In this document: in pieces, positions 11,838 to 23,049 of the stretch
How positions within the stretch are numbered: position 1 is the first letter of the stretch
Layout: each line of letters opens with the position of its first letter
DNA from: Larimichthys crocea
Taxonomy: Eukaryota; Chordata; Actinopteri; Sciaenidae
DNA length: 64,000 nucleotides
Reading direction: 5' to 3'
Assembly: GCF_000972845.2 (NCBI RefSeq)
Contig: NC_040025.1
Span: forward strand, 23,535,846-23,599,845
Notes under the pieces: generated by a model
What the model was told of the DNA's origin: nothing
The model's input: the letters and a program-made list of their open reading frames with translations, nothing else
Database searches by the model: none
Program-made: the position numbers and the translations under genes

Positions 11838-12998
11838 CCTGACAGGGGAGAGAAATGGACTGGTGAGATTTACTGATGAGGAACTTTTCTGCACTGGGAT
11901 ACAGACAGATCAGTTCATAAACTGGAAACAAAATAAACACAAGTCAATTGAATATTTATTTAAATTCTCTTTATTTTCATAATTTTTGAGAATTTAAACA
12001 TCAGATGTAATAAGATGCATCATTTTCATCAATATAACACGTCTTGAATAAGGCTTCAGTTCTCTGGCAGTTCAACAAGGCACACCTCAAGTTCAGGTAA
12101 TTTCATTGGTGAGTTGTTTAGAATCTAAACATCTAAACTTTAGATGACCCAAATTAGTTTCTAAATCATATTTACTAAGGCTTTCACAGTGAAACTCACA
12201 ATCACAATCCCGCCAAACATATTTTAAGACGTGTAATATTTGTTTTTCCCCCACACAAAATATGAATTACCTCTACTCATTTTCCACACTGAAAAATCAA
12301 GAATTTTTCATTTCTCCTACTAGTCCACTCTCGCTTTTTGTTACATGAGGTTTCAAGTTCCCACATCACAACACCATTTGTTTTAGTTTTAGCATACTGA
12401 ACTACGATTGGCTTGACATTGCAAAATCATACATAATACTAATAAAAAAAATAATAATAATGTTACACTCATTTTACCATCTGTTTTTTTTTCTTCATAG
12501 TGTTGGCCACCACTTCTATTTTACTCACTGCTCAGTGATTTCAGATCAATTTGTAGTTTTATTTAATTATCTTAACCAGTCATTAAAGTGAATGTGGAAG
12601 TGAAAAGAAGGGTTGAGTGTCTCCAAACTATCACCAGCAGGCACCTTCATCTTATTCACATCAAAAAATATCCAATAAGAGTGATGGACCTATCAAACTA
12701 TCAAAATAAAAGAATGGCTAAAGGTCAAGTGTCTTGTAATTTTCATATGATATATTTGTCTTTTAGATTTGTAAAATGTGTTTAAGAAACTGTGTTTTTT
12801 CCAACATTTTTGTCTCTCTGACATTTTCCACGCTGTATTTCTTCAAGTACTTGTTTTCTGTGTTTGAAAGAGCATCTGTGTGTTCTTTAAATATTATACA
12901 TACAGTATATTCCTGCCTTTTGACATGTGCACATATAAACATACATATCTGCATCTATTCATGTGATGCATTCCCCAGTGTGTCTGATTGTGTTTCTG
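11838..12998 (-). other. Spacer between naa80 and hyal3
   Basis: This 1.16-kb stretch holds the 3' end of naa80 and the intron upstream of the first hyal3 coding exon. A strong acceptor, CTCTCCCCTGTCAG on the minus strand ending at 11839, precedes the hyal3 ATG exon. I see no separate promoter with TATA, CCAAT or GC boxes here, so hyal3 transcripts may start further upstream, near or beyond naa80. Confidence 0.45.
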
Positions 12999-13982
12999 TC
13001 AAATGTCTTTGTGCATCCAATAGATGGCAACTCCTTTGGCGTCTCTGTAGGGAGTTTGAGTCAGACTCTGAACTACAAGCTGCCCTGCAGACTGAGATGG
13101 GGGAGGCGGTGGAAGAGGGATGGAAGGAGAAGGGGGTGGGATAGAAGGAGGAGGAGGAGGAGGTGGTGGAGGAAGAATGGAAGGAGAAGGGGGAGGGGGT
13201 GGAGCAGGAGGGATGGAAGGAAGAGGTGGTGGTGGAGGAATAGGAGGGGGAGGAGGAGGAGGTAAACTAGAAGGCTGAGGTGAGCCTACAGCAAAAGCGC
13301 CACCCGAGTCTCTGTTTTCTTGAGCATCCATCTTTGTCGGTGTTTCTTTCTGCATGTTCGCCTCATCATTCGGCATTCTGGAGAGCCTCAAAAGCATCTC
13401 CATGGGAACAAAGGAAGTCATGGCTCCTGCGTTCTGCACTGGTGTCGACAGCGTGTAACCGATGTGGGCATAGAAGTGCTGCTTATCGTGGGTGGTCAGG
13501 CAAAGGCGCTTGAATCCTCTGCTTTTGGCATAGCGCTCAATCTCCTCCATCAGAGTCCTGCCATAGCCTTTTCCTCGCTCTGCCTTGGACACAACCACCG
13601 ACTCGACGAACAGGCTGCTGGTGTGACCTACGACCCGGGACAGACGGGCGTGGCCGAGGAGCCGCTCTGTCTCTTTGTGGCCTTGCAGGAGAATCAGGCA
13701 GACGGGGAACTCTGGACAGGACTTCTGGAGGGAGTGAACCCGGGCGGCCTGGCTCCTCTGCCACTCAGAGTTGACCAGGTCTGCGCAGGGTACCAGCAGG
13801 TCTGGACGACGGTGAATCGGAACCGCATGGATCTTCTTTGGTTGTCCAGAGTTTTTCTCAACATTTTGTGTCTGACAGTCCGATGTTGAGATGGTGTGCG
13901 GATCGAGGTTCAGCTCACCTTCTCTCGTTGAGGTTAATGGTTCAGACCTGTAGTGATCAGGGTTTAACTTGTCAGTCGTCAT
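12999..13982 (-). CDS. naa80: Actin N-terminal acetyltransferase NAA80 (NAT6)
   Basis: A single open reading frame of 327 residues encodes the cytosolic enzyme that acetylates the processed acidic N terminus of actin using acetyl-CoA. A GNAT fold spans about residues 52-200, with the acetyl-CoA loop VSKAERGKGYGRTLM (RxxGxG at 136-141) and HFYAHIGY near the end of the fold. Residues 241-296 are a proline tract (runs of 5-9 Pro broken by Ser, Ile and Leu), the profilin-binding feature known for mammalian NAA80. The C terminus WMHKDI resembles the human WMEKDI end. The N-terminal 50 residues are hydrophilic and unremarkable. The ATG at 13982 lies 7 bp after a clear acceptor (AG at 13991-13990), so there is an untranslated first exon upstream. 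A 189-codon plus-strand frame across this gene is an antisense shadow. Confidence 0.95.
   Translation of the reverse strand: MTTDKLNPDHYRSEPLTSTREGELNLDPHTISTSDCQTQNVEKNSGQPKKIHAVPIHRRPDLLVPCADLVNSEWQRSQAARVHSLQKSCPEFPVCLILLQGHKETERLLGHARLSRVVGHTSSLFVESVVVSKAERGKGYGRTLMEEIERYAKSRGFKRLCLTTHDKQHFYAHIGYTLSTPVQNAGAMTSFVPMEMLLRLSRMPNDEANMQKETPTKMDAQENRDSGGAFAVGSPQPSSLPPPPPPPIPPPPPLPSIPPAPPPPPSPSILPPPPPPPPPSIPPPSPSIPLPPPPPSQSAGQLVVQSLTQTPYRDAKGVAIYWMHKDI
13090..13265 (-). repeat. GGA/GGT-rich coding repeat (poly-proline tract of naa80)
   Basis: The plus strand reads as GGAGG/GGTGG repeats. On the minus strand it encodes the Pro-Ser-Ile tract at residues 241-296 of naa80. Such tracts change length easily, so the count should not be taken as fixed. 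Confidence 0.9.
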
Positions 13983-13989
13983 TTAACTC

Positions 13990-14944
13990 CTACAGATAAG
14001 TTTGAAATGTTAGAAAAAGTTTTCAACATGCAGTTCCTCAATTTCGTGGGTTAGTCTGATCACACCTCTGTATTACACAACCGGTAGTCTGAGTCAAGAT
14101 GAGATGATGGCTTTTGCAACAAACCTCACAGACAGGCCAGCCTTTCATCATCTTGAAAGCAGCACAGTTAGATCTGACAGGTCAGGTGCTGTTGTAAGAA
14201 GAGACGCATGCAGGAGGATAAAACTAGTGTTGATCTCCTTCTAATCTCTGTCTGTACCCCCTTTTTCCACTGCAACCTTTACTGTCCACCTCTCCTGTTT
14301 CTGTCACAGACTGTGATTAGATTGTTGGGAGCTGTGTGCCTTGCTCATGGACACTTTATTAGTGGATACAGAGAAAGAGGTCAGTGTTCTGTTTAGGAGT
14401 GAGCCATTCATTTTCATGCAGGTCTAGCGTGACTCTTTCCAAGCTGACATTTAAAAAAAAAACTTATTTTGTCCAAAAAAGTTTAATGTCATCAAGAAAC
14501 CCGCAAATAGTCAAATTCAGAAGTCAAGAACCAACACACCTTTTATTTCCTTCAACAAAAACATCTTAAATGATCAAAATAGTTTAGGTTAACAGATTAA
14601 CTTTCTATTCATTGTTGTTTCAAGCTCTAATCCAAAACTTGTGACTTTTTAAAGACTTCCTGAACGATTTTCTTATCAAATAATTGTTACATGGAAATAA
14701 TGATGATATGGATTTTGGCAATATTTGAATGCACAATAAGCATAAAAGTGTTCTTTGAGCCAACAAACATTACGATGATCTTAAGTGCAAGCTGACACTG
14801 AGAAAGCTGAGCCTGAAAGAACTTAAGACAAGTCTGACAATGTAGAGACGAGCCTATAATGAAGACTGCGCACAGGACAAACTCTTCTCATTTAGGCAGT
14901 AACGTGGACTTTTCTCTGGTGTTTTTTTTTGTGTTCTACATGTT
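13990..14944. other. Upstream flank or 5' intron of naa80
   Basis: No coding sequence is supported. The stretch starts with the splice acceptor for naa80 and is otherwise AT-rich unique sequence. Confidence 0.5.
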
Positions 14945-15105
14945 ACAAAGACATGGTGCAGTGGTTAGCACTGATGCCGATCACAGCATGAAGGTTCCTG
15001 GTTTGAACCTCGACTTTTCGTGCAGCTTGCATGTTCTCTTCTCTCTGGGTACTTCCTCCCACAGTCCAAAGACATGCACTGTGAATGTATAATGTAAAAT
15101 GGATA
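14945..15105 (+). mobile_element. High-copy teleost interspersed repeat, copy 2
   Basis: Same family as 4905-5215 but in the opposite orientation. It shows gtgcagtggttagcactg, ggttcctggtttgaacctc (B-box-like), gcatgttctc and cacagtccaaagacatgcac. Confidence 0.65.
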
Positions 15106-16390
15106 GATGCAGCACCTACACAAAGATGCCTCTATTTTTATCCGTGCCATTTCTGGTGTGTAATTACAGCTACAGCAACATTTCATCTTAAGAAAAAAAT
15201 CTTTCTCAAACTGCTAAGTATTAACAGTGTGAGTGTGTGCATGTTCAATCTTTATCTCTGCAAAATAAATTGACTCCCGCCAATGAGTTGGCCCTTATGA
15301 CACATGCATATTGACGACTGAACGCATTGGTGATCGCAGATATGATGTCTTGAGGTGCTGTTTGATGAGAACTTTTAACAGCTGTTCATGTAGCACAAAT
15401 TATAAATTATATTTTATATTCCATATTCTGCTATGAGGCAGAAGGTTCCTGATTTAGTAATAAAAACACTAATATTCTGTATTTGTAATTCTATAATATA
15501 CCACCATACACACTGGTTTTGACTGTTAGAGGAAAATTGGGGTTTCACTTGAAGAAGATGAAAATGAAACTTTTCTAATACAAAAACAGTGATTATAAAA
15601 TACTGACAGAGTTTTAAACTATTCTTTTAAACTTGTGAAACCATTTATATAGTCAATTTGTTGTACTAACTTCACTCACTGTTTACAGAAGCCCGTCACA
15701 ATTAAAAAGATTATTATTTAACATTAATATTATTTAAGTTTACTGATATACTGTATCCCTCACCACTATGTACTATGTACCTATCTTGCATCCAGTTTGT
15801 TGAGACAGCTAAACTGCAATGTAGTGGACGCCCTTATTAAACTCAAACCATAAAGTATACTCTATTTGTTTTTTTTGTTTTTTTTTTGTTTTTTTTGGTA
15901 ATTGTTTAGGATCTTATTTGGTTTGGCGATTTTAGTCCATAGAAAAGTTCCTCAGAATTGTGAACTTGGTTCACACAGTCTTCGTATTGACATGTCATAT
16001 TATATTGTAAGACCATGATGTCAATTAAAAGCTGGCATGTTGTAGTGCAAAGTGAGCCAACACATGGTGGCTGATAGCTGTATTTGTGAAAGTTAACACT
16101 ACCATACATCGCAAAGACGTCAATAACTCTGTTGTGGAGTTTTTTCACAAGTTAAAATCTAAAACTTGATTAAGTTAGATTAGGTCGATTAGGCCTTAAA
16201 ATTATCTTTAAGAGGCGGAAGCGCAGAGCTCAGCTTTAAAGAAGCGCTGATGAGTTTTTCTATTTTCACAGGGTCTGCAGGTGTTAAAACAAGAAACAAT
16301 GCAAGTCTAAAATGTTTATAACAAAGTGTAATGGTCCAAATAGTCTGGGATTATTTTGGGAATTAATATGTACTGCAGAAATAAATCAAA
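15106..16390. other. AT-rich non-coding sequence
   Basis: Nothing recognised beyond T-rich runs near 15868-15900. The open frames here are short and have no familiar motif. Confidence 0.5.
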
Positions 16391-16394
16391 CAAA

Positions 16395-17370
16395 CAAACT
16401 GAAAAGTACAAACTCACCAAGAGAGAGAGGCTGAAGCCACGAGCCTGACCGTCAAACAGTTATAAACTTGGTACTGCCTACTTAACGCAATTTCACATTC
16501 AAACAACACAAAAAAAAAGAAGGATGTTACAAAGATGCAACAGGAAACCAGTAGTTGATAATGACATGGAAGGTAAAATGTCTAGTCAACATCAACCTCA
16601 AACTGTATTTCCTTTGCGATGATGACCACTGCTATGAATATGACACAGCAGATATACTGGTTACATCCACATTAAAAGTTTCTCTTTACCTCTTTATCAT
16701 TAAATACAGTTCCATTTTGTTGAAGTGAACTAAGCCAGCAGCTAAATGGAATTCAGCCATCATTCATTTTATTATTTACGCCTGTGTGCGTTCCTACTGT
16801 GACATATCAAAGTGTCTGTTGTGAAAAAGGCCTTTTATCACACCAGCTCCCTCCCATTCATGCGATGCTTGCAAGGCATCAGTAAAGTCATTTTATTATT
16901 ACAACATTTAGTGCTAATAAGCTTTAATATTGTGGTATTTTCCAACTGAACATGTTTTTTACCTAAAATTTTGGGTTGACTTTATCAAGTTTATGAAGAT
17001 ATTTTCGAAAAAAACGTCATCGACTAACTGTTGGGTTTGTATAGTGACTTGATCATTAAAGAAATTTAAGAATTTTGTGCTGAAACGTCAACAAGGACTC
17101 AAAAGGAAGCCCCTGTGGACGAGGCCATGAGGCGTGGGTCTATAGGGGGAGACTGGTGAGGATACTTCCACTTGCAAATCTTAATACGTAACTATGTTTA
17201 AAATCTGTTCAACATTTGACAAATCTTTACTTGTAATATATGTTCATGTAGTCTCTGTCTTACCTCCCTTTGTTATGGTTTACAGATACACATTACACAA
17301 GTACACATGTCAATCCAACTGTGTTAGACACAAAGCGTTCACGCCGCCTATAAATACGATGTTTTTAGTG
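16395..17370. repeat. Ancient tandem duplication, copy A
   Basis: Blocks in this segment recur in order at 17427-18640: agtacaaactcaccaagaga, acttggtactgcct, ttacaacatttagtgcta, gtgacttgatc and aactgtgttagacaca. Identity is clear in blocks but diluted by indels, so the duplication is old. On the minus strand it contains CTCTCTCTTG|GTGAGT, a consensus splice donor. Confidence 0.75.
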
Positions 17371-17426
17371 TGATGTAAGGGTCTAGGCTGTAGGGGGTTC
17401 ATTTGTATTGCAAAAATAGGGGGTAA

Positions 17427-18640
17427 AAAAAGTACAAACTCACCAAGAGAGAGAAGATAAAGCCACACGTCCGACACTCAAACAGTTGTGAACTTGGTAC
17501 TGCCTGCTCAACACCATTTGACATTCAAACAAACACCACAGGAAACTGCTGCTGACTGATAATGACAAGATAAAATGTATACACAAGAGAAACTGACTAT
17601 ATATTTGTCAAGAGTGACATTAATTCATGACACATGACAGGGATGTCATGGGCAGATCCTACTGTGAAAAAGACCTTTTAAAGTTCCACTGCAGTTCAGG
17701 GCTCTTGAGCAAGGCACCAATAAAGACATTTTAATATTACAACATTTAGTGCTATTGTAATAGTGGTATTTTCACATTGGACATGTTGTCTGTTTGAGTC
17801 TTTCCTTCCCAGTTTGTCACCTTTGGCATGGTGGCTTTATTTATATCCCTCCAGTATATTTGTTACCTAACATTTCATTGTATTTTATTTCATTAGCATC
17901 CTCTATGTCTAGTGCTGTTACCACAGCTAGTGCTCTTAATGCAGAGCTGAGCTGTTCATCCAACAGATTTTGCCATGCTGTTCACCCTGTGTCAATCTAC
18001 ATATGACAGATAAAACTGAAAACTGAGGCTAAACATCGTATTCCGATGAAACATACAGTATTTTGAAGCTTTGGGGTGAAAATTGTAGAAGACAGATTTA
18101 ATTATCAAGTTATTTTGTAAAAACTTGTGTTATTGACTAACTGTCTAGTTTGAATAGTGATTTTTTTTTTTTTGTGAGTGACTTGATCGTTAAATTAATT
18201 TTAAGTATTATGTGCTTAAACGTCAATAAAGACCCAAATGGAAGGACAAGTGGACGTCGTCTAGGACAGTGTCTACAAAAGATAGTAAAGTATGTATGTT
18301 TCAATAAGTACACAGGTGGTTAGAAGTTTGTATTTACTTTTGAACATGTCCAGGAAGCCCCGCACTTAAGCAGGGCATCAAAAATCGTTGCACCGCTTAT
18401 TGTTCCTCTCCAACGGAAATCTTAAGTAAGGCGAAAAGATTATACGATCTGAAGAGAAACAAGAAGTGTACGTGAAGAGACAGAGTTGATGTCCGGACCC
18501 ATTCCCCCCCGTCTTAACCGCTCTCTGTTATTGTTTTCCAGAATACGTTTTTTGAAACGCTACAGGAATGCAACTGTGTTAGACACATAAACACTCCACT
18601 TCATAAATTGACTGATCGCGTTGCTGTAAGTGTTTATAAG
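17427..18640. repeat. Ancient tandem duplication, copy B
   Basis: Second copy of the segment at 16395-17370. The minus-strand donor CTCTCTCTTG|GTGAGT is kept exactly. Copy B contains extra T-rich sequence near 18160-18175. I do not recognise a transposon family. Confidence 0.75.
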
Positions 18641-19860
18641 TATAAATTACTTGAGAATAAGGAATACGGCAACACCCGGACGCAATGCATTATGGGGCAA
18701 TGGCGACATGGCCACGCCTTAAACTCTTTTAAAATTTGTTTCTTTGGTTATAAAGTTTTTATCGATAGAAAACTTTAGATGATACGTTTTAAGAAGCCGC
18801 TGGTGTGTTTTCACTTGACTTTGAAAAACGATATGTTCATCCATAATGCGCTAAAAACTGTAAGACGAGCCACGCTGGCAGTGCAACGCTCCAAAGAAAA
18901 CATTATCAAGAGAGTGCTGCCTCCGGTCCGCGGAGCGGAAACTTGAAAGTGGAGCGTAAATGGGTCTTCTTTCAAACTCTATTTAACTTTCTCCCCGGGA
19001 CACCGCGTGCTGTTACTCAGATAAGTGACAGGATATTATTAGACTTAAACACTGTCACTTTCCCTGCTGAAAAAAAAAACATGTTTTGAAGTCGCTCCAG
19101 ATTCGCACAGTGCGTAGTGGTGGACAACAGCTGGTAATCAAGCTGGTTTAAGGCAGGCAGTTATTATCCGTTAATCACTCTTGCGGAGTTTTTAAATCAA
19201 AACCTCATAACCTCGTGGAGGTTTTACTCATGTCTTGGAAATATAAGCCAAAAATAAACCATATTGCAGTCCACAGTTCTACCTGGGACAGGTCTCATTT
19301 CGGTTTAACACATTTCTAATGAATGGAGATCAGTTAGCCTGTGCAGGTATCAAAAATCTTTTCACCTGTTTCATCGCATAATCACACCTGATGACTTTGC
19401 AAATAACGTAACAGTAAGACGAGCAACACGACGTATACCTCTAGATGTAAAGTTCCGACTCCTTTCCTTTATAGTTTGCTACTGCTACTGTCGTCCTGTA
19501 GTTAAGGAAACCAATCTGCCCCTCCTGTAAGGTAAAACTACACGTTACAGTGAAGCCGGGTCCTGCATGCTAGCCAGCTCGTCTGTTTACTTTCAAGCTC
19601 AGTAGACATTCATAGCATATGTGACATTTGGTGAGACGTTAGTTACGCAGCACAACTGTTCGGCTCACTGGTGGAACAAAACGCATTCATAACATTCTCG
19701 GGCGTTTTTTCACATCGCCACCTAACATACGTTTCACTACATTTTTCAGTCTCGCGGTTTCGTGGCCGCGTTCGCCTCTTGACTCACAAGCTGAGCTGTG
19801 GTCCAGGTCTAAATCTTGAAACGCGGAGCAAACTGGTTGATGACCGTCAATGAGAACTGA
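18640..19860. other. CpG-richer non-coding segment, possible promoter zone
   Basis: CpG dinucleotides are commoner here than in the flanks (for example around 18660-18720, 18915-19015 and 19700-19880). No TATA box or convincing coding frame was found. It could hold the start of the naa80/hyal3 transcription unit, which needs upstream untranslated exons, but nothing in the sequence proves this. Confidence 0.25.
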
Positions 19861-20854
19861 TTCCACGATCAGTTTTTAAACCCGAATCACGGCCTCCCCT
19901 CTGATGCCCGTGATCCTCGTCACTGGTCCCAAATTGACTCATGTGCTGCACACCCAGCGGCTTGAGTGTCATTACACCTAAAACTAACTAAACTTGTGTG
20001 ACAAGGTGGGGAATATAAAACAATAGCCTAGCAGTAAATTCATAAACTATTTTGGAGTGTTACATATTTACACAATAATGGGTTATCAGCGGGAACATAT
20101 TGGCCCATTTGTTATTTACTACCTGTGACCTCCTCTATGTAGTTGCCTTCGCACCTCCTCTCCCAGTAAGGTATTGCCTGCAATGCTTTGGGCTGGCACA
20201 GGGGCAACTGCCTAATGTAGTATAAGGCAGTTTCCCCGTGGCCATGTATTTTTTTGTGCAGTTGTTCGTGCTATAGTCCTTTACCAACACTGCTTCTGAA
20301 ATCACATTTTAACAAGAGTAGTTTGATTTTACAACTACAAACTGTAATGCATCACAAAAATCAATCACCGCTGACAGTCAACAAATAGTAAATCTTATTT
20401 TTTTAACAAGCCACATTTACATTGGCCAGTTAGTTTTTGTCTTGAACCATGGAGTGTTTTTTGTCCATCCCTGTGTGTAGGAAGCATCGAAATGACAGTT
20501 TTATCACAATTTTGCACACACACCCAGCATTGAGGTTGGTTATAGTGAGTTGGAGTAGAAATGAACAAAGAGAAAAGATTTTAACAAAATCGATTGCTTT
20601 GATTTTTCTTTTTTGTTTTTTTATCCAGGACAACTCATATCAAGGATAAGCAAGGAGAAATAAGCACTACTGTTTTTATTAGAATTTTTTTTTTCTGTTT
20701 TTTTACATCTTTTGGCAGAGATGGATGGTGGAACTTTTATCATGAATTGGTCAAGTGTAAAACAAAAATAATAAATGTGAGTAAATAACAATACAATTAA
20801 TATTAATTCATACAAATGAAGTGTGGCGTCCAATGATAGAATAACAATGGCCAA

Positions 20855-20954
20855 NNNNNNNNNNNNNNNNNNNNNNNNNNNNNNNNNNNNNNNNNNNNNN
20901 NNNNNNNNNNNNNNNNNNNNNNNNNNNNNNNNNNNNNNNNNNNNNNNNNNNNNN
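20855..20954. other. Assembly gap (100 N)
   Basis: Exactly 100 Ns, the conventional length for a gap of unknown size. Confidence 1.
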
Positions 20955-21067
20955 GACAGCACGAAATAATGACAGCAAGAAGATAATGTGAGTGTGTGTG
21001 AGAGGAGAAAGGGCTTGATTTTGTATAAGAATTGTCCGGATTTGTAGTTGGTCTTCTCTTGGTCTTA

Positions 21068-21534
21068 CACCTAAAACACACTGTATGCGGAACGGCTCCG
21101 CCACATTGACGGAGCAGATACGTTTAAATTTTAGTTTCATTATAAGAACACGTCATAATGGGCGGGGCTGACCTGAAGTCAACAGGTGAGAGGTTTTCAG
21201 GCGTCTTTTCACCCTGTCGACACCATGGATGAGGAGAAGTTGATTCTGGAGGTCCAAAATCAATCTATCATTTATGACACCTCACATCCTTTTTATAAGG
21301 ACACCAGAAAAAAGATGCGGCGTGGAATGCCATTGCAGGAGTCAAAGAGACTACAGTCGGCAATATCACGTGATTATGCGTGAATTCGCGAGATCTTCTG
21401 CGTTCTCGTGATGCTCGGTGACCAGTGGAGATGCACCAGTGCGCATCACAAACGGATTATGTGTGAGTTGGCTGACGGCGGAGTACACAGTCATTCAGGA
21501 GCGGAGCCGTTCCGCATGCAGTGTATTTTCGGTG
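21068..21534 (+). mobile_element. PIF/Harbinger-like DNA transposon remnant with MADF fragment
   Basis: The element is 467 bp. Its ends form inverted repeats of about 34 bp with three mismatches: left CACCTAAAACACACTG (21068 on), right CAGTGTATTTTCGGTG (to 21534), and both share gcggaacggctccg. A TTA target duplication flanks it (21065-21067 and 21535-21537), as expected for PIF/Harbinger. Inside, a plus-strand frame starting at 21225 encodes the start of a MADF/Myb-SANT-like domain (EEKLILEVQ, YDTSHPFYKDTRKK), the DNA-binding partner protein of Harbinger transposons. The homology shifts frame in an A run near 21311 and then stops. No transposase is present. Confidence 0.75.
21225..21383 (+). 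pseudogene. Truncated MADF-domain gene of the Harbinger element
   Basis: The first 33 or so residues from ATG 21225 match the start of a MADF domain (acidic start, then IIYDTSHPFYKDTRKK). After the A run near 21310-21316 the family-like sequence (DAAWNAIAG) continues in another frame, so a one-base loss has broken the gene. Only about 50 residues of domain remain of the usual 80-90. Confidence 0.65.
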
Positions 21535-21736
21535 TTAGGCAATTTAGTGATTTAGTCTCTTGACTGGTCTTGAAATAAAATCCAGAGTTCTGTTTTGATT
21601 TAACTTCCTCACCCGGACTGGGTGTAAAACATCCAGTTTCAAACGCTGTTTCAAATGCAACTAATTGCTTGATTAATTCCATTTGAAAGTTGCGTTTCAT
21701 TTCTATTTTAAAGGTTTTGTCACATCACATCATCAT

Positions 21737-21836
21737 NNNNNNNNNNNNNNNNNNNNNNNNNNNNNNNNNNNNNNNNNNNNNNNNNNNNNNNNNNNNNNNN
21801 NNNNNNNNNNNNNNNNNNNNNNNNNNNNNNNNNNNN
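21737..21836. other. Assembly gap (100 N)
   Basis: Exactly 100 Ns. Open frames that run through it are artefacts. Confidence 1.
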
Positions 21837-22376
21837 AGTGAGCAGTAACATGTAAGGTTTGTTTTGAGGGTGGTGCTGGAGGAGAGGGACCACCCTCACA
21901 AAAACTACAAATATCCAACAGCCAAAGTGATGGTCAAGTGCAGAGTTTGCACTAGTGGTGCAGAAAGTCGCCAAAATCATTAGGAAATCATCTGCTGAAT
22001 ACCATAAATACACATCCAGCTATATACATGCCAATATACACAGCAGCCTGGCAAGTAGTCAAAATATTATTTTTCCAAAGGGTTGAATGACCTGACAGCT
22101 TGACTGATCTGCTGTGCATATACTTTGTCATTAGAGAGCAGACATCATGCATGACCAGCTGCTTTGAATTCATTATAATAAACAAGCCTAATGGTTCACA
22201 GTCACGCTAGTGGCTCTGTGAGGCTGGAGCTTGAGCTAACACCAGTATGCTTTCCATGAGAATATGAATTTGCTGAAGTATTCCAGGCATATTTAATGTG
22301 TTTGTAAGGTAATATTTGCTACTTACCCCCAAACACTTTTTAATAAAAAAAATAAATTAAGGTTTGACCTGATGAT

Positions 22377-22524
22377 CATGGGCGGACTGGGACAAAAATC
22401 GGCCCTGGCATTTTGGACCAGAGCAGCCCACATCAGCCCCAAGAGTGTGTTTGGGGTGTGTGATCTACTCGTTAAATATATATATATCGGGACCTGTCGG
22501 CCCAAATAGCACGTCTGCCCACTG
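22377..22524. mobile_element. Possible hAT-like miniature element cut at an assembly gap
   Basis: The left end CATGGGCGGACTGGG and the reverse complement of the right end, CAGTGGGCAGACGTG, resemble imperfect terminal inverted repeats about 148 bp apart. GGGCGGACTGGGACAAAAA is familiar from fish interspersed repeats. The right end stops exactly where the N gap starts, so a target duplication cannot be checked. Confidence 0.45.
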
Positions 22525-22624
22525 NNNNNNNNNNNNNNNNNNNNNNNNNNNNNNNNNNNNNNNNNNNNNNNNNNNNNNNNNNNNNNNNNNNNNNNNNNNN
22601 NNNNNNNNNNNNNNNNNNNNNNNN
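22525..22624. other. Assembly gap (100 N)
   Basis: Exactly 100 Ns, placed directly at the end of an inverted-repeat element. Confidence 1.
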
Positions 22625-23049
22625 ATTTTAATTGAAAATGTGTTTCCGAAATATGAATCATTAAAGCATAATCACCGACCAGATGAGGGCTTAAGGTGGC
22701 TTCATTACTTGGTTTCAGGGCCGGCTTGTGAAGAGGGTCACTCCTAAATGAATTGCGTTAATCAAACACCACACATCAAAACTGGGATCAGTCCCAGTGG
22801 AAAAGTGTACAGTAGTAGCACCTTACAATTCCCGTTCAAGCTGAACGCCAGCTGAATGCAGCCGTCTTCCAACCTGACTTCCAGCTGGCTCCCTGCAAAG
22901 TCCCGTGACCGGAGTGAACCCCCTCTCTTCTCTGGGCGTGTCATTTTTTACTGTAACTCCACCCCACTCATGTGATTACGGGTATGACCAGGAGATGGCG
23001 CTTCTCTCACAGAAACTTGTTTAACAGTTGTTCTACCTGGAGATGACGT

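Noticed and set aside
13320..13889. 189-codon plus-strand frame
   Set aside because: It is antisense to the naa80 coding sequence and has no domain signature.
20621..21140. Open frames spanning the N gap
   Set aside because: They translate the Ns and are not real sequence.
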